The notes beneath the pieces are model-generated. The model was not told the origin of the DNA, made no database searches, and worked only from the letters and a program-made list of their open reading frames with translations. The position numbers and the translations under genes were made by a program. From positions 1 through 64,000 of the forward strand of contig JAJNBD010000012.1 in NCBI GenBank assembly GCA_021156105.1: a DNA stretch of 64,000 nucleotides, written 5' to 3'. Below are positions 17,201 through 25,849 of the stretch, one piece after another. The DNA is from Gammaproteobacteria bacterium (GTDB taxonomy: Bacteria > Pseudomonadota > Gammaproteobacteria > CAISUE01). The first letter of the stretch is position 1, and every line of letters begins with the position of its first letter.

Positions 17201-19995
17201 GCAGCTTAAAAGTCAACTTATCTCTTTTAGAGCTTTATCAATATCCTACTATTAAGAAATTGTCTGAAAAAATAAGCGGTTACATAAATCAGTCATCAAA
17301 AACTGATGTCGATTGGCGCACAACGAATGAACCGATAGCTATCATTGGTGTTTCTTGTTGTTTTCCCGACGCTAATAGTTTAGACGAACTTTGGGATAAT
17401 TTAATAAATGCTAGAGTATCAATTAAGAGTTTTGATAGTGAAGAGAACAAGCTTAATCAAGGAGAAAGAAAGTTTGTACCTTATTGTGGTTACTCTACAA
17501 GCGTAGAATTTTTTGACCACAATTTTTTTGGTTATAGTTATGAACAAGCGTGCAAGATAGAGCCTAATCAAAGAGTGTTTTTACAATTGTGCTGGGAGGC
17601 CTTAGAGAATGCGGGATATGCAAAAAATAGTTCAGATTATTCGATTGGTGTTTTTGCTGGTAGTGGCCGCATCAGCCAAAAAGAGCCTGTTGAAAATGAA
17701 GCAATAAGTACTAATAATATTTTATCTTCTTTAGAAAATGAAAAAGATTTTTTAACACTAAGAGTTTCTCATAAGCTAAATTTAACCGGGCCATCAATAT
17801 CTATAAATACGGCATGCTCAACGTCATTGGTTGCTATTATTAAGGCTTGTCAAAGCTTGCATTTTTCAGAATGTGACATGGCGCTTGCGGGTGGAATTTC
17901 ACTTATCCCCCCCCATCAAAAAGGATATTTCTATCAACAAGGATCAATTTTTTCTCCTAGTGGCGAGTGCCGGGTCTTTGATCAAAATGCAAATGGAACA
18001 GTCCCCGGAGCTGGTGGCGGCGTCATTTTATTAAAAAAATTATCTCAGGCTTTAACAGATGGCGATTACATCTATGGAGTTATTAAAGGTAGCGCAATAA
18101 ATAATGATGGTGCAATAAAAGTTAGTTTTGCTGCGCCATCTATTGAAGGACAGGCAAAGTGTATTCAACAAGCCTTAATAAGAGCTAAGCTTGATAAAGA
18201 TGATATCGATTATATTGAGGCTCATGGTACTGGAACCTTTGTTGGAGATCCAATAGAAGTACACGCCTTAAATACAATATTTCAGGGTCGCAATGCAGCG
18301 TGTTATTTGGGTTCAGTTAAAGCAAATATTGGTCATACTGATCATGCTGCGGGTATTGCTGGGCTTTTAAAATCATTACTTATTTTGCAATATAAGTCTA
18401 TTCCGCCGCAGATTAATTATCTTCAGCCAAATCCTAACTGTTCTTTTGAATCAACACCTTTTAAAATTAATATTACCCCTCAAAAATTATTGAAAGAGGA
18501 AGTCGGTATCGGGATTAGTTCATTTGGTATGGGCGGTACAAATTCGCACTTGATCATTACCGGCTATACAAGAAAGTTACAGCAAAAGATCTGTAATGAT
18601 GAATTATATTTGTTTATTTTTTCAGCAAAGACAAAGCAGAGTTTAGATGGGCAATTATTGAAATTTGAAAAATATTTGAAGCAAAACCGAAATAGGCTGA
18701 AAGTTGAGGAGGTCGCTTATACTTTGCAAATAGGCAGAAAAGATTTTTCAGAAAGGATGGTTTTTTTGGCATCGACTATCCAAGAGTTAATTGATAAGCT
18801 AAATAAAAGAGCCGGCGATAATTTTAGCTTACAAAATGATTCGAGTAACATTAGCCACTTGCTAGATTTGGGAAGACGCTGGTTAAATGGTGAAATTATT
18901 GATTGGAAAAAAGAATGCTACCAAAATAAAGTTATAAATAAAATCCCATTACCTACGTATTGCTGGGACTTGGTTGTAATGAACGTCAGTAAAGTATCAG
19001 AGCTAGTGCCAAAGTCGATTGTTAATTCAGCGATAGAAGAAGTTAAGAATACGGTGCTTTCTCTCTGGAAAAAGGCTAGTGGAGCTGAAATAAACGGCAA
19101 TACTAATTTTTTTGATGCTTCAATTGATTCAATAGAAATATTGGATTTTTCTTCAATGCTATCTGATTTTTATCAAATAAATTTTGACCCAACTTCATTA
19201 CAACAGTATCCTACTGCTAATAAGCTCGCGTATTATTTAAAAAGTGATAGTGAAGGAAGTTATTCGAATTTCGTTTGCCTAAAATTTTCATCTCATGAGT
19301 CACCTAATTTGTTTTTGATACATCCTGTGGGTGGTACTTCATTTTGTTATCTCGATATAGTGCGCGCGATTAAATCTAATATCAATATTTATGCCATTAA
19401 TGATCCAGATATTTCTCTAGAATCACCAAAAATTGAGTCAATATTGGCTTTGGCTAATGAATATTTAAAAATTATTAAGTCTATTCAGACAAAAGGCGTT
19501 TACCATTTGGCGGGATTGTCTTTAGGGGGTATCGTTGCAATTGAGGTTGCTAAACTTTTAAAAGAAAAGCATGATCAGCTTGGGTTTATAGGCTTAATAG
19601 AAAGTTGGGCACAACTTCCAGAAGCTTTAAAGAACGAGAAAGTTTTTAATAAAATTATGCAAAAACAACATGCTTATCTTTTAAGTAGGTTTGAGAGCGG
19701 CAATGCTTTACCAAATTCTGAGCCTTGGTTAAATATACAAAACATCCGCATGCAACAATTATTTGCGCATAAAAACTACAAGATAGACTTTCCTATTTAT
19801 TTATTTAAAGCAAAAACAGCTTATAGTTATTTTAAAGAAATCAATGAGCCTTTTAATTACTGGAGAACTTATTGTAGTGCGGAGATTACACGTTACCTCT
19901 GTAATGGTAATCATGAGACCATTGTATATGGAGAGTCAGGAGAATATATAGCTTTGCTTATTGACCAAATACTTGCTAAGTGGATCAATAATTAA
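14239..19995 (+). CDS. hybrid NRPS-PKS, C-A-PCP-KS-ACP-TE, AT-less
   Basis: This is a 1918-residue one-module NRPS fused to one PKS module. Condensation domain: about 1-430, HHxxxD at H131-D136. Adenylation domain: about 450-940, with FTSGSTGAPKG near 590, YGPTE, YKTGD and NGK motifs. PCP: Ser near 975 in GGDSF. KS: about 1030-1440, with ACSTS Cys near 1192, HGTGT near 1327 and NIGH near 1363. ACP: Ser near 1630 in IDSIEI. Thioesterase: GLSLGG Ser near 1760, His near 1890. No acyltransferase domain exists: the KS-to-AT linker runs straight into the usual post-AT linker (WL-G-x-x-DW... to LPTYCW, about 1550-1576), as in trans-AT PKSs. No KR, DH or MT is present. My hand-read A-domain pocket starts with Asp (FD), so it probably selects an alpha-amino acid. 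The leading C domain implies an acyl donor, probably from the cluster ACPs. Confidence 0.92.
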   Translation: MSNVLSYPLTPLQKSLLKLSLLNAKLYITQVVVELSLHLDPVVCEMSIQAVVKKYPFLLGKIQEESLVVEENSKVPFKFYDLVKHKSAQKRLKSIIGADSEKGFLPFSSPLIRFTLIRIGSKKTCLLFTHHHLLLDATSFERVITDILHSYFNARKGAANFAQNEYQYFTLDKNKKSYSESCHYWQNELKKTCSMDFIVSKSAVASLKTFKTIHFQSSPQITQKIDKASQAHTINQNAFFQTIFALVVAKYSFSKKLTLGVTRRFPYAKTKNCLGLLINTLPVNIDFSEKTTLLSAIKKVRRKNQALRKHINYFICDHISEDSEYENFSILYDYKTESFYEKLKKTFGNIILNAYFNLKTEYPLNIEVSREGKVFSFRLNYYNNCIGTSLIKKIINSFLSLLYTSIENFSTKINKISLIQDKEYEEQHKYFKRQALPKVTLLHKQFEMVAKMCPQKTAIIYEDVKYTYEKLDVDSSIFADYLAKEGVLNHQTVAMCMDRSYELVVSAIAILKVGASSLSLDPLQPDERVKVILKASQVSFIVIDKKYQQRFEALKQNVKLIFVDIKEFPKSNSFVSKPVPENSISQIVFTSGSTGAPKGVILKHKGIFNTIYSIQKIIKVSPKDKCISVASISFDMFIMDIWLPLLSGAVLVLPKEDDIRQPKKIAEYIDKYKITFFEATPAYLQKIVSYFKRPCAGLKILSGGEVLTTVLARELGKYGIVYNLYGPTENSIYSTVEKVNNPHNISLGHTIHNVHGIVIDHNLNILPRGAVGELCLSGDGLMQGYINLPKNSQFFLKNWPFLNKKELFYKTGDIVYQKEDGKFVYFGRADFQTKISGNLVNLNEIIKKIEEIDVVDQAVVSITTEANYKKQVIAYIKLKDKFEPSQKVRLYISNYLYSVLPHFMIPHSIFFINEIPLTVNGKVNYRLLDKEIRPYELEQNFTENEIIDQVQKIWQQVLGRNNIPIELGFFEVGGDSFLAAQLVEQLKSSLKVNLSLLELYQYPTIKKLSEKISGYINQSSKTDVDWRTTNEPIAIIGVSCCFPDANSLDELWDNLINARVSIKSFDSEENKLNQGERKFVPYCGYSTSVEFFDHNFFGYSYEQACKIEPNQRVFLQLCWEALENAGYAKNSSDYSIGVFAGSGRISQKEPVENEAISTNNILSSLENEKDFLTLRVSHKLNLTGPSISINTACSTSLVAIIKACQSLHFSECDMALAGGISLIPPHQKGYFYQQGSIFSPSGECRVFDQNANGTVPGAGGGVILLKKLSQALTDGDYIYGVIKGSAINNDGAIKVSFAAPSIEGQAKCIQQALIRAKLDKDDIDYIEAHGTGTFVGDPIEVHALNTIFQGRNAACYLGSVKANIGHTDHAAGIAGLLKSLLILQYKSIPPQINYLQPNPNCSFESTPFKINITPQKLLKEEVGIGISSFGMGGTNSHLIITGYTRKLQQKICNDELYLFIFSAKTKQSLDGQLLKFEKYLKQNRNRLKVEEVAYTLQIGRKDFSERMVFLASTIQELIDKLNKRAGDNFSLQNDSSNISHLLDLGRRWLNGEIIDWKKECYQNKVINKIPLPTYCWDLVVMNVSKVSELVPKSIVNSAIEEVKNTVLSLWKKASGAEINGNTNFFDASIDSIEILDFSSMLSDFYQINFDPTSLQQYPTANKLAYYLKSDSEGSYSNFVCLKFSSHESPNLFLIHPVGGTSFCYLDIVRAIKSNINIYAINDPDISLESPKIESILALANEYLKIIKSIQTKGVYHLAGLSLGGIVAIEVAKLLKEKHDQLGFIGLIESWAQLPEALKNEKVFNKIMQKQHAYLLSRFESGNALPNSEPWLNIQNIRMQQLFAHKNYKIDFPIYLFKAKTAYSYFKEINEPFNYWRTYCSAEITRYLCNGNHETIVYGESGEYIALLIDQILAKWINN

Positions 19996-21112
19996 AAGCG
20001 CTGCTGGCAAAAAGTTTTTTCCATAAAGCAAAATTATTTAAGCCTGAAGTTTTAATTTTTTCATTGCGCAGAGTCTTTTGTTCCTCGGTTAATGGTTGAT
20101 TGAGATTCCTCATGCAATCATTTGATTCTTGCCTTACCCAGTTTACTCTTTGCTCGCGGCGTTTAGTGAACTGGTAAAGTGCCTCTGGAATATGGGAGAT
20201 ATTTTTTAGGCACTCTGCGAGGATAATTGAATCTTCCATGGCTAGAGCTGCACCTTGTTGTAAGGAGGTTGCGCAGCCATGACCGGCATCCCCAATAAAA
20301 ACAATGCGGTCTTTGAAAAAGACTGTAGATGAAAGTGTTTCCATCCAACCAGGTAAAGCTTGCACTCCCTCTTGAAAAGGTAATCTTACTGATGGAAAGA
20401 AGGTTTTTATGTGTTTCTCAAAGCTTTTTTCTGTAAAGCGCCCTTTATTTTTTTCTGGAAAAACAAAGCCACAGTATAAACTTTCTTGACTTAACGGGTG
20501 CATTAAGAGAAAACCAGGCGATCCAAATATAAAAGTAACTTGGTCAATATTTTTTGGTTTGGGTACAACTAATCTATAACAAGCCATACCAAGATAGTCA
20601 ATGCTAATTTCTGGACAAATCATTTGGCGAATAGATGAGTAAATTCCATCTGCGGCAACAAGCAAGTCAAATTTCTCTATAGTGCCGTTATTAAATTTAA
20701 CATTCACATTATTGGCGTTATTATCTAAGATTTCAGAAATAGAAAGATTAAAATTAATTTCTAAATTTTCTAAGCTTAATAAAGCATGATGTAAAACAGT
20801 GCGGTGAGTAGCGATAAACAGTTTATTGGGTCCAAAATATGTATTGAAGTTAAAATCAGTTATTTCTTTTGAACTTTCTGATAATATTTTCCATGAGTTG
20901 GATATAAATGAATTTTTGCAAACAATGTCGATCAAGTTTAATTTTTTTAGACACTCAGTTGCATTTGCTGGCAGACAAATGCCCATGCCGCTGATAAAAG
21001 ACTTAGACTTCTCAATTAAGGTTACTTCAATGCCTTCGCGCGCAAGTAGTGCAGCAGTTGTTGTCCCTGCAATACCCGCACCTACAATTAAAACGCGTTT
21101 TTTAGATGGCAT
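19985..21112 (-). CDS. FAD-dependent monooxygenase, tailoring enzyme
   Basis: This 375-residue class A flavin monooxygenase has VGAGIAG (9-15), AADGIYS (the DG motif, near 156) and FIGDAGH-(8)-GAALAMED (the GD motif, near 275-297). It is related to salicylate- or urate-hydroxylase-like and polyketide hydroxylases. Its 3' end overlaps the NRPS-PKS stop by 11 bp on the opposite strand. It forms a leftward unit with the VOC and SDR genes upstream (gaps of 3 and 7 bp), so it acts late in the pathway by inference. Confidence 0.87.
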   Translation of the reverse strand: MPSKKRVLIVGAGIAGTTTAALLAREGIEVTLIEKSKSFISGMGICLPANATECLKKLNLIDIVCKNSFISNSWKILSESSKEITDFNFNTYFGPNKLFIATHRTVLHHALLSLENLEINFNLSISEILDNNANNVNVKFNNGTIEKFDLLVAADGIYSSIRQMICPEISIDYLGMACYRLVVPKPKNIDQVTFIFGSPGFLLMHPLSQESLYCGFVFPEKNKGRFTEKSFEKHIKTFFPSVRLPFQEGVQALPGWMETLSSTVFFKDRIVFIGDAGHGCATSLQQGAALAMEDSIILAECLKNISHIPEALYQFTKRREQRVNWVRQESNDCMRNLNQPLTEEQKTLRNEKIKTSGLNNFALWKKLFASSAFNY

Positions 21113-21115
21113 TTT

Positions 21116-21562
21116 TTAGCTCTTACTTAGGTCACCATTACAGGTAACTTCAATTTTAATTTTATTCGGATCAAAAAACCATACTTGTAAAATTTTAGGC
21201 TCAAGCTCTTTACCAAATCTATGCGGAATTTCTTTATGATTTAAATTATTTACTAGTTGACGAAAATATTCGCTATCAGATTTAAATGCGATATGATCAA
21301 CTGGCCCTGTATTAGTACTAACATCTGCCGGAATGCCATAAACTTGAAAGCCTGAAGCTTTGTGGTTATCTACATGTTTAGCTTTTTCAGTGCTTAATAG
21401 GTGAATAACGGGATAATCTCCATCTGGGAAATAAAGAAACTCGCCAAAGCCTCCTTCAAGATTTTTGCCATGTATAAGCCCCAAAACATCTTGGTAAAAT
21501 TGGATGGTTTCTTTCAAACAGTGAGTAATGACTGCAAAATGATCAATTCTAATCAGGCTCAT
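21116..21562 (-). CDS. VOC-family (glyoxalase/dioxygenase fold) protein
   Basis: This 148-residue vicinal-oxygen-chelate protein begins IRIDHFAVIT (metal-ligand His near 8) and has a central IHLLS, GPVDHIAFKS (His) and a terminal KIKIEVTC (Glu), so the two beta-alpha-beta modules and metal ligands look intact. VOC proteins act as isomerases, dioxygenases or resistance proteins. It is sandwiched between a flavin monooxygenase and an SDR. This suggests tailoring or self-protection. Confidence 0.82.
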   Translation of the reverse strand: MSLIRIDHFAVITHCLKETIQFYQDVLGLIHGKNLEGGFGEFLYFPDGDYPVIHLLSTEKAKHVDNHKASGFQVYGIPADVSTNTGPVDHIAFKSDSEYFRQLVNNLNHKEIPHRFGKELEPKILQVWFFDPNKIKIEVTCNGDLSKS

Positions 21563-21569
21563 GGTATAG

Positions 21570-22319
21570 TTATCCTAAAAATAATCCACCGTCAACGGTT
21601 AAATCGGTGCCTGTTACATAAGCACTATCATTAGATAATAAAAAAGCAATAGCTTTTGCTACGTCTTCGGCACTGCCTGGGCGCCTGAGAGGGATTTTTT
21701 GTTTTAATGAATCAAAGAAAGCATTAATTTGGTCTTCTGTCATTCCTAGCTTATTTAAAATTGGGGTGCGTATAGAGCCTGGACTAATACTGTTAACACG
21801 AATATTTTTATTGGCAAGTTCAAGCGCCATAGTTGCGGCCATCGACATAACTGCTGCTTTAGTCGCAGAGTATACAAGGGTATTAGCAAAAGCTTTATGA
21901 GCACTTAAAGAGGCTATAAATACAATGGAACCCCCGCAGCTCATTAAGGGTAATCCTTTTTGTGCGGTAAAAAAAGAACCTTTGAGATTCACATTTATTG
22001 TTTTATTAAAGCTTTCTTCAGTAATATTTTCACAGGATTCAGGAATAAACACGCCCGCGTTTATAACCATTCCATCTAGTGTATGAAAGTTTGCTTGTAC
22101 AAATCTATATAATGCATCTAACTCATTAAGTGATGAGATGTCAGCTTTGAAGCCACAGGCAGTTGCGCCTATTTTAGTGCAGGCATCATCAATTTTTGCT
22201 TGATCTTGACCAACAATGATTGGGGTGCCACCTGCTTCAGCAATCTTCTTGGCAGCTGCAAATCCAATTCCGCTATTACCACCAGTAACTATGATTGTTT
22301 TATCTTTTAAGTCCGTCAT
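21570..22319 (-). CDS. short-chain dehydrogenase/reductase, tailoring
   Basis: This classical SDR has about 249 residues. TGGNSGIG binds the cofactor, NAG is present, the catalytic Ser is in VFIAS, and YSATK supplies Tyr and Lys. The C-terminal GTDLTVDGG is typical. I chose the ATG at 22319, which has an AAGGG ribosome site; a GTG at 22328 is in frame. It is the first gene of the leftward SDR-VOC-monooxygenase unit ending the cluster. Confidence 0.87.
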   Translation of the reverse strand: MTDLKDKTIIVTGGNSGIGFAAAKKIAEAGGTPIIVGQDQAKIDDACTKIGATACGFKADISSLNELDALYRFVQANFHTLDGMVINAGVFIPESCENITEESFNKTINVNLKGSFFTAQKGLPLMSCGGSIVFIASLSAHKAFANTLVYSATKAAVMSMAATMALELANKNIRVNSISPGSIRTPILNKLGMTEDQINAFFDSLKQKIPLRRPGSAEDVAKAIAFLLSNDSAYVTGTDLTVDGGLFLG

Positions 22320-22679
22320 GATATTCACCCTTTGAAAATTTAAGTTAAAAATATGTTTTGACTTTGCTTTATATCCAAAATGTAGTTTATTGTATGACTT
22401 AGTTCTTACACTGTAGATTATAGCGGAAAATCATGGAAATTTTGATTTTAATAGCTTAATTTTTGTTAAAAAGTGCCGAATTTAATTGAAAACTCCTTGC
22501 TTAAGGATTTAATTGACTCCATACTAATGGCTATTAACAGATTTTAAGTACTATTCATAGTGAGATTCTTTTGTTAAAAGGATATTGGGAAATTTGGTAA
22601 TAAGAGAAAAGCTAACAGTGCAAATTTCCCTTCCTGGAAGGAAAGAAATGGCGTGTTTACTGACATGAATTGTGATTAA

Positions 22680-22913
22680 AGGAAATTATGAAATCCGGCA
22701 GCTAAAAATATTTTTGTTCTCATCTTTTTTTCGCGGCGAGAGTTACTTTATTCTGAAACTTGTCCATGATCATCAAGCGCGGTTTCTTCATGGCGAAATT
22801 GTTACGGGCTTATTAGTTCCTTTGAGGGAAACGGATTTACGAGGTGCGGCGTACCAGGCTTTATGGTAATAGATGAAGCTTTGAAAAATTTTATTGAAGA
22901 GAGTAAGGAATAA
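22680..22913 (+). pseudogene. frameshifted gene remnant of unknown family
   Basis: One frame reads about 60 codons to a stop at 22867-22869 (ending in VPLRETDLRGAAYQALW). A second frame overlaps it and carries a plausible C-terminus (VPGFMVIDEALKNFIEESKE) to a stop at 22911-22913. The repeated VP/GF context and codon use suggest one protein broken by an indel near 22850. I do not recognise the family. The stretch 22320-22680 before it holds only the SDR promoter region and nothing else I can support. Confidence 0.4.
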
Positions 22914-22916
22914 ATT

Positions 22917-23204
22917 ATGTTTGTTGTCCTATTAGATTATCTTGTTCCACTAGAAATTGTAGAGCAATATTTATCAGATCACCGAGCTTATTTAGAAAAA
23001 GCATATCAGAAGAATTTTCTGATTGCTTCTGGCCCAAAAAATCCAAGAGCTGGCGGCGTGCTAATCTCTCAACTGAAGGATAGAGCGAAATTAGAGGAAT
23101 GGTTAGCTCAAGATCCTTTTCAGGTAAATGATATCGCAAAATATACCATCATTGAATTTACTCCTACCAAATGTCATCCTGATTTTGAAAACCTTATTGC
23201 ATAA
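22917..23204 (+). CDS. YciI family protein
   Basis: This 95-residue protein has the compact ferredoxin-like YciI fold. The conserved features are an early His-Arg (DHRAYL), a GP-x-N-P-R-A-GGV loop and a DPF motif (AQDPFQ). YciI-like proteins are small enzymes or enzyme partners, some acting as dehydrochlorinases. A second copy with the same length is at 33993-34280. An AAGGA site precedes the ATG, and a broken DinB gene follows. Confidence 0.85.
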   Translation: MFVVLLDYLVPLEIVEQYLSDHRAYLEKAYQKNFLIASGPKNPRAGGVLISQLKDRAKLEEWLAQDPFQVNDIAKYTIIEFTPTKCHPDFENLIA

Positions 23205-23209
23205 AACCT

Positions 23210-23729
23210 ATGGCCGGAACAAAAAAACTACTAATCATGATGGCGGAATACCACAAGTGGTCTTACGAGCAATTATTTAATTCGCTGCAATAGGTCTCTG
23301 ATCAAGATTATTTTAATCGAGAAATGAAGTTATTTTTTGGTGCAATCCATGGCACGCTGAATCATCTTTGTTTAGTAGATCAGCTATGGTATAGCCGATT
23401 TGTGGATCAACCTTTTTCAGTGAAGTGTCTAGATCAGGGGTTATATAGGAATCGAAGTGAGCTGAAAACAGCCATTTTGCAAGGTGCAGAACAATGGATT
23501 GATTATGTTAAGCAAGCTTCTGGTGAACTAAGTGTGCCAAAAGTTTATAAGAATACGAAAGGTATTGAAAACCATCTTTTGCCTGCAACAACATTGCTGC
23601 ATGTTTTTTAATCATGGGACGCATCACCGGGGACAAATTACGACGGCTTTTACGATATTGGGTTTTACTTTTGAACCTTTAGATCTTTTTTATAGCCCTG
23701 TTTATCAGGCGGCTCAACCATTAGGATAG
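23210..23729 (+). pseudogene. DinB-family protein, broken by a stop and a frameshift
   Basis: Read from the ATG at 23210, 27 codons lead to an in-frame TAG at 23291-23293. The same frame then resumes (HGTLNHLCLVDQLWYSRF, a DinB helix with metal-ligand His). Near 23602-23607 a run of six T shifts the frame, so the conserved NHGTHHRGQ metal-binding motif continues in another frame and ends at 23729. The whole equals a normal DinB length of about 170 residues. DinB proteins are four-helix metal-dependent transferases such as bacillithiol S-transferases. The gene is dead unless read through. Confidence 0.8.
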
Positions 23730-23732
23730 AAT

Positions 23733-24128
23733 ATGATACAGCTCGAGACTTTGGATCATTTGGTACTAACAGTTAAAGACCTTGCTAAAACAGTTGATTT
23801 TTATACGCACGTCTTAGGAATGAAGCTTATTAAATTTGGCGCGCATGACGAGCGTGCGGCGCTTGCTTTCGGAACACAAAAAATTAATCTGCATGTTTTC
23901 GGGAAAGAGTTTGAACCTAAAGCATGTTACCCCACGCCTGGCTCGGCAGATTTGTGTTTTTTAACTTCTATTCCACTTTTAGAAGTTATCAAATCCTTAA
24001 ATGCAAACCATATCCAAATTGAAGAAGGGCCTGTTGAGAGAACAGGGGCGCAAGGAAGGATTCTTTCGGTTTATATACGAGACCCCGATGCAAATTTAGT
24101 TGAGATTTCTAATAGGCTGATTGTATAA
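23733..24128 (+). CDS. VOC-family protein
   Basis: This 131-residue VOC protein has LDHLVLTV (metal His near 8), FYTHVLGMKL, INLHVFG (His) and a final RDPDANLVEIS with the Glu ligand. It resembles the small glyoxalase-like group often labelled virulence protein in databases. It starts 3 bp after the broken DinB gene and probably shared its operon. Confidence 0.85.
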   Translation: MIQLETLDHLVLTVKDLAKTVDFYTHVLGMKLIKFGAHDERAALAFGTQKINLHVFGKEFEPKACYPTPGSADLCFLTSIPLLEVIKSLNANHIQIEEGPVERTGAQGRILSVYIRDPDANLVEISNRLIV

Positions 24129-24173
24129 AATGTGCCGTAATATTATTTAACTGAGAAATCTACTAAAACCTGC

Positions 24174-24323
24174 TTAATCCAAATAAGCTTTGGCGTGAAT
24201 GTAATCTGTATGTAGAGCAAGCGCTTTTTTAGCATTATTCCTTAAGCCAATTGTTCTTCCTGGTAATTTTTTAGAATATATACTTTCGATCTTATATTTA
24301 TCTAGCTTGGCATAATGATTCAA
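24174..24323 (-). pseudogene. possible C-terminal gene fragment
   Basis: A minus-strand frame of about 49 codons (starting at a TTG at 24323, ending TAA at 24174) encodes a basic peptide with LPGRTIGLRNNAKKALALH. It lacks a ribosome site and a good start. It looks more like the tail of a decayed gene than a functional one, and I do not recognise the family. Confidence 0.25.
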
Positions 24324-24340
24324 GCCTTGAATTTAGTTTC

Positions 24341-25003
24341 TTAACACAGTGTATTTGAAATATTTAAACTTACTTCAATAGGATCGACAACAACAATAGG
24401 TTTGTTGTGGACTTTTCGTAATTCATTCTGCAATGGCTTAGCCATGCCAATAAAACCGCCGCAACCTAACGAAAAAGTGTCTACCTTGTTTTCAACAATT
24501 TCTCTACTTGCAGCTTCAATAAGTTTTGAGAAAGCAATAGGGTTATTTTTTAAATTTGCCGGACTTTCTTCTACTGCGTAACTAGCAGGAACAAATTTTT
24601 GATTAAGGTTCTCTTCATTTATCATTGCCTGGATAAAGTGATTATGTGCAAGCATTGATGGAATTACCGTAAACTTGTCTCGACAAAGAAAACTAGCTGT
24701 ATGAATAGCGGCTTTTCCAAGTGCCATTACGGGAATAGATACTAACGCTTTCCCTTCTTTAACGGCAAGATCGCCAAAAGCATAAACTACAATGGCAGAA
24801 GTACCGGATTTCTCCGCTTGTTGAATGGCCTCTAGAACTAAAGAAGTCACTTGAGCGCCTTCTTCAGCTGTTTTGATTTCTCTTAATGTTGTATTAACAG
24901 TATTTAAGAGAAGCTGATGTTCTAATGTTTGGTAAGCATCCAAATCGCTTTGGCTTAACATTTCTGGATTATTGATGGGCAATATAACTGATATAGTTTT
25001 CAT
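24341..25003 (-). CDS. Asp/Glu/hydantoin racemase family protein
   Basis: This 220-residue protein has the racemase-family layout. The second catalytic cysteine is kept in LGCGGF (near 186). The first, normally in a CF-x-D/G motif, is replaced by Ala in VVYAFGDLAV. Two-base racemisation therefore seems impaired, and it may be a one-Cys isomerase or decarboxylase-like member. The gene stands alone, convergent with the VOC gene. Confidence 0.72.
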   Translation of the reverse strand: MKTISVILPINNPEMLSQSDLDAYQTLEHQLLLNTVNTTLREIKTAEEGAQVTSLVLEAIQQAEKSGTSAIVVYAFGDLAVKEGKALVSIPVMALGKAAIHTASFLCRDKFTVIPSMLAHNHFIQAMINEENLNQKFVPASYAVEESPANLKNNPIAFSKLIEAASREIVENKVDTFSLGCGGFIGMAKPLQNELRKVHNKPIVVVDPIEVSLNISNTLC

Positions 25004-25169
25004 GGGTATTATTTCTTAAAAGTTTAAATAATTATACATAAAAAAATTATTAGTATTTTCCAAATCGCTGTTCTTTAAAAAAAATGCCGACTTTCTATGA
25101 CAAAGCCTTGCGAAGTTTGCTACATAAGCGGCATACTTACAGTTATCAAATAACTAGGTAATCATTTGC

Positions 25170-25835
25170 ATGAAAACTATACTTTGCTATGGCGATTCTA
25201 ATACTTGGGGCTATGTCCCTGGGAAATTTGATCCAGCAACTTCTTATGTGGAGCGCTATCCGCGAAATGTGCGCTGGACGGGAAGGTTACAAGCATTGTT
25301 AGGTGAAAACTATTACGTTATTGAAGAAGGTTTAAATGGGCGGACTACCAATCTTAATTCACCGCTGCCGCCTGATCGGAATGGCAAAACTTACTTATTG
25401 CCATGTTTATACTCTCATGCACCACTAGACCTTGTGGTTATTATGCTTGGTGGAAATGATCTAAAAAATTTCTATTACCGTTCGACAGAAGAGATTGCTA
25501 ATGGTTTAAAAGAGTTGACGCAATTAATTCAGTCCACAAAGTATGGCTCAAATATGCAATCACCGCCTAAAATTTTGTTGATTGGTTATCCTGAACTAAG
25601 CTCAGAAATTTATGGCAGGGTTATTAATGATGAAAATTTATTTGAAGGAGCTGTTGCGAAATCAAAAGAATTTGATGTGTATTATTCAAAATTGGCAGAG
25701 CAATCTGACTGTTATTATTTTAATGCCGCGCCTCACGTGAAGTTAAGTGAAATCGATGGCGTGCATCTTGATGAAGAAGGGCATAGGGTTTTGGCAGATT
25801 TGTTAGCAAATAAGATAAGAGAAATCCTTGATTAA
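25170..25835 (+). CDS. SGNH/GDSL-type esterase
   Basis: This 221-residue SGNH hydrolase has block I CYGDSNTWG (nucleophile Ser10), block III GGNDL (Asn) and block V DGVHLDEEGH (Asp and His). It is similar to arylesterase/TesA-like lipases but has no signal peptide, so it is cytoplasmic. It heads a rightward run with a GNAT acetyltransferase (14 bp gap, AAGGAGG site) and a CMD-like gene. Confidence 0.87.
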   Translation: MKTILCYGDSNTWGYVPGKFDPATSYVERYPRNVRWTGRLQALLGENYYVIEEGLNGRTTNLNSPLPPDRNGKTYLLPCLYSHAPLDLVVIMLGGNDLKNFYYRSTEEIANGLKELTQLIQSTKYGSNMQSPPKILLIGYPELSSEIYGRVINDENLFEGAVAKSKEFDVYYSKLAEQSDCYYFNAAPHVKLSEIDGVHLDEEGHRVLADLLANKIREILD

Positions 25836-25849
25836 AAAGGAGGATTTGT

